This document shows positions 25,136 through 32,396 of a DNA stretch of 64,000 bases, in pieces. The number at the start of each line of letters is the position of its first letter. Position 1 is the first letter of the stretch. This DNA is from Pseudomonadota bacterium (GTDB taxonomy: Bacteria > Pseudomonadota > Alphaproteobacteria > Rhizobiales > Pleomorphomonadaceae), in NCBI GenBank assembly GCA_023436885.1, contig JAEZHI010000040.1:62001-126000 (forward strand), in the 5' to 3' direction. The position numbers and the translations under genes were made by a program. Under the pieces are notes generated by a model. It saw only the letters and a program-made list of their open reading frames with translations. It ran no database searches and was not told the origin of the DNA.

Positions 25136-25942
25136 ATGCTGACTGGCGCCGTGATTTCTCTCGCAATTCTGGTGGTGGCGCTGGGGGCGGCATCGGTCGT
25201 CGCCGAGAAGACGCACCAGTCCGGCTTCATCGACGGCATCTGGGCGCTGGCAACCGGTCTTGCCACGCTGGTACTGATCCTGAGCCTGCCCGACATTCAT
25301 GGTCGCCCCCTCGTGGTATTGCTCCTGGTCGCAATCTGGGCAGTCCGCCTCGGCCGGCATCTGGTCAAACGTACGCTCAAGAGCGGAGCCGACGATCCGC
25401 GATACGCCGCGCTCCGCACTCAGTGGGGTGACGACGCACCGCGCCGCCTCTTCATTTTCCTGCAAACACAGGCGTTCGCCGGCTGGCTGCTGGCGGTTTC
25501 TGCCGCAGCGGCCGCCGCGCGCGACGGAGAGCGCGACTGGCGGGATATCGTTGGTTTATTGATTGTTGTTATCGCCCTGATCGGGGAGTGGCAGTCCGAC
25601 CGCACGCTATCTGCCTTCAGAAAAGATAATGCCGGCAAGGTTTGCGATCGCGGCCTTTGGGGTTGGTCGCGCCACCCCAACTACTTCTTCGAATGGTTGT
25701 TCTGGATCGGAATCGCCGTCATCGGCATCGGCGGCTTCGAGTTGAGAACGGCTCTCGTTCTGATCGCGCCCGTCTCGATTTACGTGCTGCTTGTGTATGT
25801 ATCAGGCATTCCGCCGCTCGAACGCCACATGCTGGAAAGCCGGGGAGAAGCGTTCGCCGAGTATCAGCGCCGCGTACCGGCTTTCTTTCCGCGCCGGCCC
25901 AAACCGGATCAGGCTGACATCCAGCGCGACAGCACCGCATAG
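25136..25942 (+). CDS. DUF1295 / steroid 5-alpha-reductase-like membrane protein
   Basis: A 268-residue integral membrane protein with about six helices. It shows the DUF1295 signature LWGWSRHPNYFFEWLFWIGI and the late SGIPPLERHMLESRGEAFAEYQRRVPAFFPR, both shared with the steroid 5-alpha-reductase and isoprenylcysteine methyltransferase superfamilies. A reductase acting on an unsaturated lipid is plausible. It starts 4 bases after chrR and is therefore part of the rpoE-chrR transcript, which links it to the singlet-oxygen response. Its last 34 bases overlap the 3' end of the convergent DUF2177 gene. Confidence 0.85.
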   Translation: MLTGAVISLAILVVALGAASVVAEKTHQSGFIDGIWALATGLATLVLILSLPDIHGRPLVVLLLVAIWAVRLGRHLVKRTLKSGADDPRYAALRTQWGDDAPRRLFIFLQTQAFAGWLLAVSAAAAAARDGERDWRDIVGLLIVVIALIGEWQSDRTLSAFRKDNAGKVCDRGLWGWSRHPNYFFEWLFWIGIAVIGIGGFELRTALVLIAPVSIYVLLVYVSGIPPLERHMLESRGEAFAEYQRRVPAFFPRRPKPDQADIQRDSTA

Positions 25943-26316
25943 CTGATGGTGGCGGCCAAACCGCTGGCAATCGTCCCCCAGGCAAGATCCACTGCGGTGA
26001 TGACCGCAGGCCAGGCACGTAGCGTTGCCTGGTTGGTGAGGTCGTAGGTCGAATAGGCGACAAAGCCCAGCGCCGCGCCAGCAACGAACGCCGTCGACCA
26101 CTTGCCGGATGCGAGAGCCGGGTGGATCGCGAAATAGGCAAGGCCGGCGGCGTAAATCAGATAGAAGGCCACCGCCGGCAGCGGTTGGAAGGGATCAGCC
26201 ACCAGCTCGCCCATCGCAGGCTTGTAGAGGCGAGGCACCATGGTACCGAGCCATATGGCATCGAGAGCGAGAAAGCTGGTAAGTCCGGCCGCGTAAATGG
26301 CAATGGCGTTGGGCAT
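25909..26316 (-). CDS. DUF2177 family membrane protein
   Basis: A 135-residue protein with four hydrophobic helices. DUF2177 hallmarks are SFLALDAIWLGTM near the N-terminus, FYLIYAAGLAYFAIHPAL, the VAYSTYDLTNQATLR signature and VDLAWGTIASGLAAT. Function is unknown. The ATG at 26316 is chosen because GGAGG stands 7 bases before it; the ATG at 26334 would lie at the transcription start. It has its own perfect RpoE-type promoter at 26341-26367, so it belongs to the same regulon as the divergent operons to its left. Confidence 0.85.
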   Translation of the reverse strand: MPNAIAIYAAGLTSFLALDAIWLGTMVPRLYKPAMGELVADPFQPLPAVAFYLIYAAGLAYFAIHPALASGKWSTAFVAGAALGFVAYSTYDLTNQATLRAWPAVITAVDLAWGTIASGLAATISYAVLSRWMSA

Positions 26317-26340
26317 GACGACCTCCGTTATCATTGCTCA

Positions 26341-26367
26341 TTACGTTGGGAGTCGTCCTGCGGATCA
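26341..26367 (-). promoter_or_regulatory. RpoE-type promoter of the DUF2177 gene
   Basis: On the minus strand TGATCC (26367-26362), 18 bases, then TAA (26343-26341). This is a perfect match to the RpoE-ChrR consensus, ending 25 bases before the chosen start codon. A MITE-like element begins 4 bases upstream of the -35. Confidence 0.85.
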
Positions 26368-26375
26368 CTGTTTAG

Positions 26376-26513
26376 AGCCTGGCTGAAACTCGCTGGGGTG
26401 AGGCAGATAGCGATGAACTCGAGAACCGGAGCGGAGCGGACTTAAGGTCCGTGAGCACCGGAAGCGCAGAGATCGAAGCTATATGCCCGCCCCAGTAGAG
26501 TTTCGGTCAGGCT
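26376..26513. mobile_element. MITE-like element with IS5-type ends
   Basis: A 138-bp non-coding segment with imperfect terminal inverted repeats of about 35 bases. Shared blocks read inward are AGCCTG, GAAACTC, CTGGGG and ATAGC. The flanks are TTAG (26372-26375) and CTAG (26514-26517), which fit the YTAR target duplication of IS5-group elements with one mismatch. No transposase is encoded, so it would be moved in trans. It sits between the DUF2177 promoter and the 3' end of the SDR gene. Confidence 0.65.
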
Positions 26514-27314
26514 CTAGCGGAGGCCGCCGCCCGGTTCGGCGAGCTTCCGGTGACTGCGCGCCAGCGACTCCGGCGACATGAAGCTTGTCATCGCCGTCTG
26601 CAGCTTGTTGCTCCATCCGGTGACGATATCGGCGTCGCCGCTCATCATGGCTTGGTAACCGGCGCGCGCCACCTCGCCGGCATCGTCCTTCTCGGCCTGC
26701 CCCATCTTCGTATCGACGAGATCGGCACGCTCGAAGAATTCGGTCTCGGTCGGGCCGGGCATCAGCACCGTCACGCTCACGTCGGTATCGATCAGCTCTT
26801 CTCGCAGCGCATAGGCAAAGCTGTCGATGAAGGCCTTGGTTCCGTTGTAGACAGCCTGGAATGCGCCGGGGATATAGCCGGCGATCGAGCCGGTGAACAG
26901 GATGCGGCCAAACTGCTGGTCTCGCATCTGACGTCCGATGCGATGTACAATGTCGAGCGTACCCATCACGTTGGTATCAATCACGCGGCGGATGTCGTCG
27001 AAGGATTGGTCGAGAAAGGCGTGGCCGAGCCCTCTGCCGGCATTGGCCATCAGAAGTTCGACCGGGCGGCCATCGGAGGCGATGACGTCCACCAGTCTGG
27101 CAATGCCTTCGGGTGTCGAGAGATCTGCCTCGACAGCGCGGATGGAAACGCCGTGTTCGCCGAGCATCTCGGCAACTTCGTGGATCTCCGGTTCGTCAGC
27201 GGCGATGACGAGGTCATAGCCATCGGAAGCAGCGCAGCGGGCGAGCTCGAAGCCTATGCCGGTCGAGGCGCCGGTGATGACCGCAATGCCGCGGTCGGGA
27301 TACATCTGGCCCAT
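26514..27314 (-). CDS. Short-chain dehydrogenase/reductase (SDR)
   Basis: A 266-residue classical SDR. The NAD(P)-binding motif is VITGASTGIGFELA (about 10-23), the structural LLMANAGRG follows, and the catalytic residues are the serine in FTGSIAG and Y-x3-K in VYNGTKAFIDSF. The substrate is unknown. The ATG at 27314 has a GAGGAG ribosome site. Its stop codon TAG is formed by the flank of the MITE at 26514-26517, so the native C-terminus may have been altered on insertion. A GGAAC-N16-GGTT promoter at 27372-27396 suggests control by the EcfG general stress sigma. An SDR also appears in the RpoE regulon of R. sphaeroides, but no RpoE site is seen here. Confidence 0.88.
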   Translation of the reverse strand: MGQMYPDRGIAVITGASTGIGFELARCAASDGYDLVIAADEPEIHEVAEMLGEHGVSIRAVEADLSTPEGIARLVDVIASDGRPVELLMANAGRGLGHAFLDQSFDDIRRVIDTNVMGTLDIVHRIGRQMRDQQFGRILFTGSIAGYIPGAFQAVYNGTKAFIDSFAYALREELIDTDVSVTVLMPGPTETEFFERADLVDTKMGQAEKDDAGEVARAGYQAMMSGDADIVTGWSNKLQTAMTSFMSPESLARSHRKLAEPGGGLR

Positions 27315-27371
27315 GAGTATCTCCTCGGAATGTCTCGCACGACCGGCGAAAGCCGGCCGCAGGACCAACAA

Positions 27372-27396
27372 AACCCACCGAAACCGACGATGTTCC
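27372..27396 (-). promoter_or_regulatory. EcfG-type general-stress promoter of the SDR gene
   Basis: On the minus strand GGAAC (27396-27392), 16 bases, then GGTT (27375-27372). The alphaproteobacterial EcfG consensus is GGAAC-N16-17-CGTT. Same spacing and same -10 variant as the divergent site at 27431-27455. Confidence 0.6.
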
Positions 27397-27430
27397 CATT
27401 GGCATCGCCGAAGCGCGCCCCGAAAAGCGG

Positions 27431-27455
27431 GGAACAATTGCCCGAATGTCAGGTT
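27431..27455 (+). promoter_or_regulatory. EcfG-type general-stress promoter of the small stress gene
   Basis: GGAAC (27431-27435), 16 bases, then GGTT (27452-27455), 50 bases before the start codon of the small hydrophilic protein. It mirrors the promoter on the opposite strand. Confidence 0.6.
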
Positions 27456-27505
27456 CACCTCATGGCCATCGCGAACGGCCGCACCAGACATTTCAGGAGG
27501 TCGTG

Positions 27506-27691
27506 ATGAACGACAACGTCAAGAACACCGAACACCGCGAACAGGACCCGGTCGAAGGATCGCGCGAGATCGTTGATCGCGAGCTCGCACGCCAGGACAA
27601 CAAGGCCGGGCAGCAAGCGGCGGCCGGCAGACCGACCGATCCCAATCAGGCGCCGCTCGACGCCCGTCCGCAGATCAATCAGAAGAAATGA
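27506..27691 (+). CDS. Small hydrophilic protein, probable general-stress gene
   Basis: A 61-residue protein made almost entirely of polar and charged residues (MNDNVKNTEHREQDPVEG, then REIVDRELARQDNKAGQQ). There is no aromatic residue and no hydrophobic core, so it is expected to be disordered, as in hydrophilin-like stress proteins. The ATG has a perfect AGGAGG ribosome site 5 bases upstream. A GGAAC-type promoter ahead of it points to the PhyR-EcfG regulon. Function is unknown. Confidence 0.7.
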   Translation: MNDNVKNTEHREQDPVEGSREIVDRELARQDNKAGQQAAAGRPTDPNQAPLDARPQINQKK

Positions 27692-27769
27692 TCACTGCTG
27701 AACGCTCGATATCGGCTTGGCGGCTCGGATGACCTGCATCCGGGCCGTTCGTTTGCGTGAAGATGACGG

Positions 27770-28090
27770 TCAGGCCTTCACGGTCTGCATGAGGCTGTCC
27801 AGAGTGGCCTGGATCTCGCGGAACTCCGGCGAAACCTGACTTGCCTGGCCCAGCAGTTGTCTCGCAGTCATCAGGGCAAAGGCCAGCACATAGCGGTCGC
27901 GCTCTGGCATCCTGACATGACCGCGCGAAAACTCGGCCAAGGCACCCATCTCCGGCGAATGCCAGGAATCCACCTCGTAAAGCTTATGCCGCTCCACCAG
28001 AATGCTGGGCTGCCCCTCCTCGGTCTGGTCGACGGTCAGGCGCAGCTTGTAGCGATAATGGCGCTCCTCGGCAGACGTAGGCTTCGGCAT
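27770..28090 (-). CDS. Hypothetical 106-residue protein, last gene of the efflux operon
   Basis: A soluble protein of mixed charge without a signal peptide or membrane segment. The start ATG overlaps the emrB stop by one base (TGATG), so it is very likely translated with the EmrB-type pump. The sequence begins MPKPTSAEERHYRYKLRLTV and has an amphipathic C-terminal part (FREIQATLDSLMQTV). I recognise no family. A small accessory or regulatory partner of the pump is one possibility. Confidence 0.65.
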   Translation of the reverse strand: MPKPTSAEERHYRYKLRLTVDQTEEGQPSILVERHKLYEVDSWHSPEMGALAEFSRGHVRMPERDRYVLAFALMTARQLLGQASQVSPEFREIQATLDSLMQTVKA

Positions 28091-29625
28091 CAGTGAGCTC
28101 CGCTGGTGTCGATCGGTCCCTTCGGCTTGGGCGCAAGCCAGGGAAGCAGGGCTGCGAAAACGAAGACGACGGTGATGACGGAGAACATGTTGAGCGTCGC
28201 AAGGAGCACGCTCTGCTGCTCGACCACTCGGGTGAGACTTGCGACGGCAACATTCTGCGGTGTGCCCGACGCGACCATGTCATTGATCAGCTTGTCGCTG
28301 TTGGTCATGGCGCTAACCAGTTCTGTCTGGTTGAAGCGCGCCGCGTTGGCCCAGCCGGTCTGAACGAGCGAAGTGGCGAAGGCGCCGGCCAGCGTTCGCA
28401 TGAAGTTCGAGAGGCCGGCGGCGTTGGCCTGCTCTTCCGGACTGACGCTGGCAATGGCGAGCCCCGTCACGGGAACGAAGAACATCACCATGAACGGCCC
28501 GGTAAAGAGTGTCGGCCAGGCCATCTGCAGGAAGGTAACGTCGGAGTTGAAGCTCATGCGCCAGGCCGTCATGGCGCCGAGACCGAGAATGCCCATCGAC
28601 AGGACGGCGCGCGGATCAAACTTCTCCGTCGCCGCGCCGACGATCGGCGCCGAGATGAGAGCCAGTATGCCCATGATGCCCGTGGCATACCCTGCCCAGG
28701 TGGCCGTATAGCCCATGTTCTGCTGCAGCCAGAGCGGCAGGATGACGATCGAGGCGAAGAAGGCTGCGAAACCGCCGGCAAAAGTCACCGCCGCCGCCGT
28801 GAAACCGCGATGCCGGAAGATCTTGAGGTCGACGATCGGATTGGCTTCGGTCAGTTCATAGATCACGAAGGCTAGGAAGCCGATCACCGCGACGACGGCA
28901 AGGATCTGGATCTCCTCGGAGGCAAACCAGTCGTTGTTGCGCCCTTCGTCGAGCATGATCTGCAGGGCGGCGATCCAAAGCACCAAGAGGGCGAGACCGA
29001 TCTTGTCGATGCGGGCGGGGCCGGTTGGGTCGGGCTGCCCCAGCGTGGTGAACAGAACGATGGCGCCGCCGACAATGGCGATCGGGACCTTGATGAAGAA
29101 GATCCACTGCCAACCGATGCCATCGCAGATGATACCGCCGAGAATCGGACCGGCGATCGGGCCGATCAGAGTCGTCATCGCCCAGATCACCGAGGCAATG
29201 GTCGCCTGCTTCGGCGGGAAGATGCGCATCAGCAGCATCTGCGACAGCGGCATGATCGGGCCACCGAACAGACCGAGCAGCACCCGTCCGCCGATCAGCA
29301 TGCCGATCGATTGCGACAAGCCGCAGAGCACCGAGATCGCGGCAAAAGCGAAGTAACAAACCAGGAAGACGCGCAAGGCACCGAACCGCCGGCTGAGCCA
29401 GCCGGTGAGCGGCACGGTGATCGCTTCGGCCACCGCGTAGGAGGTGATGACCCACGACCCTTGCGAAGTCGAAATGCCCAGTGAGCCGGCAATCGTCGGT
29501 ACCGACACGTTGGCGATCGTGCTGTCCAGCACCACCAGGAAGTTGCCGGTACCGATGGCGAGCGCGGCAACGATCAGGCGGGCGCCTGTGAGGGGAGAGG
29601 CCGTATCGAGAGCTGGCGCGGTCAT
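28090..29625 (-). CDS. emrB: DHA2-family MFS multidrug exporter, EmrB-like
   Basis: A 511-residue inner-membrane drug:proton antiporter with 14 predicted helices. Family motifs include LVVLDSTIANVSVPTIAGSL in TM1, the loop 2-3 motif GWLSRRFGALRVFL and motif C-like GPIAGPILGGIICDGIGW in TM5. With the adaptor at 29701 and the NodT-type channel at 30849 it forms a tripartite pump that carries compounds directly across both membranes, as EmrAB-TolC does. The ribosome site GAGG precedes the ATG. The operon is governed by the divergent TetR at 32397. Confidence 0.93.
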   Translation of the reverse strand: MTAPALDTASPLTGARLIVAALAIGTGNFLVVLDSTIANVSVPTIAGSLGISTSQGSWVITSYAVAEAITVPLTGWLSRRFGALRVFLVCYFAFAAISVLCGLSQSIGMLIGGRVLLGLFGGPIMPLSQMLLMRIFPPKQATIASVIWAMTTLIGPIAGPILGGIICDGIGWQWIFFIKVPIAIVGGAIVLFTTLGQPDPTGPARIDKIGLALLVLWIAALQIMLDEGRNNDWFASEEIQILAVVAVIGFLAFVIYELTEANPIVDLKIFRHRGFTAAAVTFAGGFAAFFASIVILPLWLQQNMGYTATWAGYATGIMGILALISAPIVGAATEKFDPRAVLSMGILGLGAMTAWRMSFNSDVTFLQMAWPTLFTGPFMVMFFVPVTGLAIASVSPEEQANAAGLSNFMRTLAGAFATSLVQTGWANAARFNQTELVSAMTNSDKLINDMVASGTPQNVAVASLTRVVEQQSVLLATLNMFSVITVVFVFAALLPWLAPKPKGPIDTSGAH

Positions 29626-29700
29626 TGTTCAACCTCAGGCACCGCAGGCAAAATCGCTAGATTCTGCCAGCCTTGCCTTGGTCAGAGGAATGGGGCCGGA

Positions 29701-30852
29701 TTACTCGGCAACCGAAATATCGGCGGTCATCGACAGACCCACCTGCAGCGGATGCGCCTTGAGTTCGGCCGGATCGAGCGCGATGCGTACCGGCAGGCGC
29801 TGCACCACCTTGATCCAGTTGCCGGTGGCGTTCTGCGCCGGCACCACCGAGAAGGCGGCACCGGTGCCGCCGGAGAAGCCGATCACCTTGCCGGTGAACG
29901 GCACGCTGCTGCCATAAAGGTCGGAGGTGAGCGTCACCGTCTGGCCGGCCTTGACGTGGGCGAGCTGCACTTCCTTGAAGTTGGCATCGACATAGGCGTC
30001 CTGCAGCGGCACCACCACCATCAGCGTCATGCCGGGCTGGACGCGCTGGCCCACCTGCACCTGACGGCGGGAGATGACGCCATCCACCGGCGCCCGCATG
30101 ACCGTACGGTCGAGATTGACCTGCGCCTGGTCGCGCGCCGACTTGGCGGCCAGTACTTCCGGATTATCGTCGATGCCGACGCCAACGATCATCGCCGCGT
30201 TGGCCTCCTTGGCGGCGGCGACGGCATCGCGGGCGGCCACGGCGCCGGCAGCGCCGGCCTGAGCGGAGGCGAGGCTCGCCTCGGCATTCCTGAGTGCAGT
30301 TTCGACGGCGGTAACCTCGTCACCGGAGACCGAGCCCTTGTCGGCCAGCGACTTGCGCCGATCGAGGTCGATCTTGGCCTTGTCGAAGTTGGCCTGGGCC
30401 GAGGCAAGCTGGGCAGCCGCCTGAGCTCGATCAGCTTCCCGACCGGCGAGCTGGGCGACGAAGCCCTTGTCGTTGGCGATAAGAGCAGTCACGCGGCGGA
30501 TGGCACTCTGGTAGTTGGCTTCGGCCAGAGCCAGCGCCAGCTTGGCGTCGGTATCGTCGAGGCGGACGAGGACGTCGCCTTTCTTCACCATCTCAGTGTC
30601 GCTGACCAGCACATCGGTCACCGGGGCAGCTACCAGCGGCGTAATCGACGCCACGTCGGCGCCGACATAAGCGTTGTCGGTGATGGCGTGCTTGGACGCA
30701 TAGAGCGTGTCATAGGCATAGTAGCCGCCACCGCAGGCCGCCACGGCGAGCAGCAGCCCGAGAAACAACGGGCCGCGCTTCTTGGGGTTAACGGCGGCGG
30801 TGGCGGCGCGGGTTTCCTCGACGTCGGCGTCGATCTTGCTCATGTCGTTCAC
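29701..30852 (-). CDS. emrA: HlyD/EmrA-type membrane fusion protein
   Basis: A 383-residue adaptor with a short cytoplasmic N-terminus, one TM (about 26-45, GPLFLGLLLAVAACGGGYYAY) and a periplasmic part. It has the lipoyl motif ITPLVAAPVTDVLVSDTEMV, a long coiled-coil hairpin (about 100-215) and the second lipoyl half MRAPVDGVISRRQVQVGQRV. The GTG start at 30852 is chosen because it overlaps the channel stop as GTGA and has GGAG at the right distance; the ATG at 30843 is the alternative. It bridges the EmrB-like pump and the NodT-type outer-membrane channel. Confidence 0.92.
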   Translation of the reverse strand: MNDMSKIDADVEETRAATAAVNPKKRGPLFLGLLLAVAACGGGYYAYDTLYASKHAITDNAYVGADVASITPLVAAPVTDVLVSDTEMVKKGDVLVRLDDTDAKLALALAEANYQSAIRRVTALIANDKGFVAQLAGREADRAQAAAQLASAQANFDKAKIDLDRRKSLADKGSVSGDEVTAVETALRNAEASLASAQAGAAGAVAARDAVAAAKEANAAMIVGVGIDDNPEVLAAKSARDQAQVNLDRTVMRAPVDGVISRRQVQVGQRVQPGMTLMVVVPLQDAYVDANFKEVQLAHVKAGQTVTLTSDLYGSSVPFTGKVIGFSGGTGAAFSVVPAQNATGNWIKVVQRLPVRIALDPAELKAHPLQVGLSMTADISVAE

Positions 30853-32297
30853 GACTGCTTCTCCGTGTTGCGGAACCCGCCGCCGAGGGCGCGAACCATT
30901 GCAATATCGAGGGTGAAGGCGCGGGCCTGCAGGGTGGAGGCAGCCTGGCGCGCGGTGATCAGGGCGTCTTCGGCGGTCAGCACTTCGAGATAGGTGGCAA
31001 GGCCGCCGTTGTACCGGTCGCTGACCACCCGCCACGCCTTCTCCGCAGCGGCAACCGACCGCTGTGTCTCCGAAAGCTGGCGCGCCAGTTCGCGCTTGCT
31101 CACCACGACGTCGGCCACCTGATGCAGCGCCTCGGTCAGTGTCTGGTCATAGGTCGCGACGGCGATCTCGTACTGTGAGACGGCCGAACGCTCGCCGGCC
31201 CTGAGGCGCCCACCGTCAAAGATCGGCAATGAAATCGCCGGACCGATCGAGCCAAGCGTCGAGCCCGGGTCGGTCAGCATGTTGAGGCCGAGGGCCTGCT
31301 TGCCGATCATCGCCGCCAGATTGACGTTGGGATAATAGGCTGCCTTGGCAGCGTCTATGTCCTTGGAAGCGGCCTCGGCCGTGTAGCGCGCCGCCAGAAT
31401 ATCCGGACGACGGCCAAGGAATTCGATCGGCAGGCTCTGGGGAACGCCGGAGAAACGACCGCCGCGCACGCGCGGGCGATCGATGGACAAGCCGCGATCC
31501 GGCCCGGCGCCGATCAGCGCGGCGATCTGGTTCTTGGCAAGGCCGATCCCCTCGTCGATCGAGGCGAGCTGCGCTTCCGCGGCAGCCTCAGCGGAACGGG
31601 ACCGCTCCAGCGCGCCTTCGTTCTCGAGCCCCTTGCCGTAGCGGTCGCTCATCAGCTGAAGCGTCTGCTTGCGGACGCTGATGGCGCTGACGGTACTGTC
31701 GCGGTTGGCATAGAGCGAGGCAAGGCGCCCGTAGGCGTCGGCTATGCCTGTGGAAAGTGCCAGGCGAGTCGCGGCGGCTTCCGCTTCGGCAGCGGCGGCC
31801 TTGCCCTTGGCAGCGGCCAGCGTCGCGCGATTCTTGCCCCAGAAGTCGATTTCCCAGTCGAGCGACAGCGAGCCAATGCCGGCGTCGTTCCATCCCTTCG
31901 GCACGAAATCCTTGCCGATCAGGTAGTTATAGGACTGACGCTCGCTGTCGGCCTTGGCGGACGCACCGAGGGTAGGCATCAGAGCGGCCTGCGACGCGCC
32001 GACGCCGGCGTAAGCCAGCGCCACACGCGCCTGAGCGATCCGCATGTCCGAGGCGCCGTTTAATCCTTCGGAAATCAGTGTCGCCAGTTGCGAGTCGCGA
32101 TAGGCCTGCCACCAGTTTTCCGCCGGCCAGGCCGCCGTCTTGGTGGGTGCAAGGCTCTTGCCGGACGCGTAGTCCGACATCGGCTTCACCGAAGAAATGG
32201 CGGCATTTTCCGGCAGCATGGAACAGCCACCATAAAGCGCCGACACAAAAAGCATTACGCTGACGGAATAACCCTTTTGACCCAGCCCAGAACGCAT
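30849..32297 (-). CDS. NodT/OprM-family outer-membrane efflux channel
   Basis: A 482-residue outer-membrane factor. The N-terminus KGYSVSVMLFVSALYGGCSML gives a lipoprotein signal with a G-G-C lipobox (cysteine near residue 25). Two outer-membrane efflux repeats follow, with SLDWEIDFWGKNRATLAAAK, PIEFLGRRPDILAARYTAEA and GPAISLPIFDGGRLRAGER. It is the first gene of the efflux operon. The TetR-type operator lies 14 bases upstream of its start, so repression would directly block initiation. The frame continues upstream of 32297 but overlaps the operator and the divergent gene. Confidence 0.9.
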   Translation of the reverse strand: MRSGLGQKGYSVSVMLFVSALYGGCSMLPENAAISSVKPMSDYASGKSLAPTKTAAWPAENWWQAYRDSQLATLISEGLNGASDMRIAQARVALAYAGVGASQAALMPTLGASAKADSERQSYNYLIGKDFVPKGWNDAGIGSLSLDWEIDFWGKNRATLAAAKGKAAAAEAEAAATRLALSTGIADAYGRLASLYANRDSTVSAISVRKQTLQLMSDRYGKGLENEGALERSRSAEAAAEAQLASIDEGIGLAKNQIAALIGAGPDRGLSIDRPRVRGGRFSGVPQSLPIEFLGRRPDILAARYTAEAASKDIDAAKAAYYPNVNLAAMIGKQALGLNMLTDPGSTLGSIGPAISLPIFDGGRLRAGERSAVSQYEIAVATYDQTLTEALHQVADVVVSKRELARQLSETQRSVAAAEKAWRVVSDRYNGGLATYLEVLTAEDALITARQAASTLQARAFTLDIAMVRALGGGFRNTEKQS

Positions 32298-32310
32298 GCG
32301 GCACCTATAT

Positions 32311-32327
32311 AACCGTACGGTACGGTT
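32311..32327. promoter_or_regulatory. Palindromic TetR operator
   Basis: A perfect 17-bp palindrome, AACCGTAC-G-GTACGGTT, between the divergent efflux operon and tetR. Size and symmetry suit a TetR-family dimer, and its position allows control of both genes. Confidence 0.75.
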
Positions 32328-32341
32328 TAGGTATAAAACAG

Positions 32342-32385
32342 ACTTGTGATCGTCAAGTCGGAAACCTACGTTGACGATCACAAGT
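32342..32385 (+). repeat. 15-bp inverted repeat in the tetR leader
   Basis: ACTTGTGATCGTCAA (32342-32356) and its exact complement TTGACGATCACAAGT (32371-32385) enclose 14 bases. The right arm ends directly before the tetR ribosome site GGGAG (32386-32390). As RNA it would form a very stable hairpin next to the SD; as DNA it could be a second regulator site. Confidence 0.7.
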
Positions 32386-32396
32386 GGGAGACCGGT

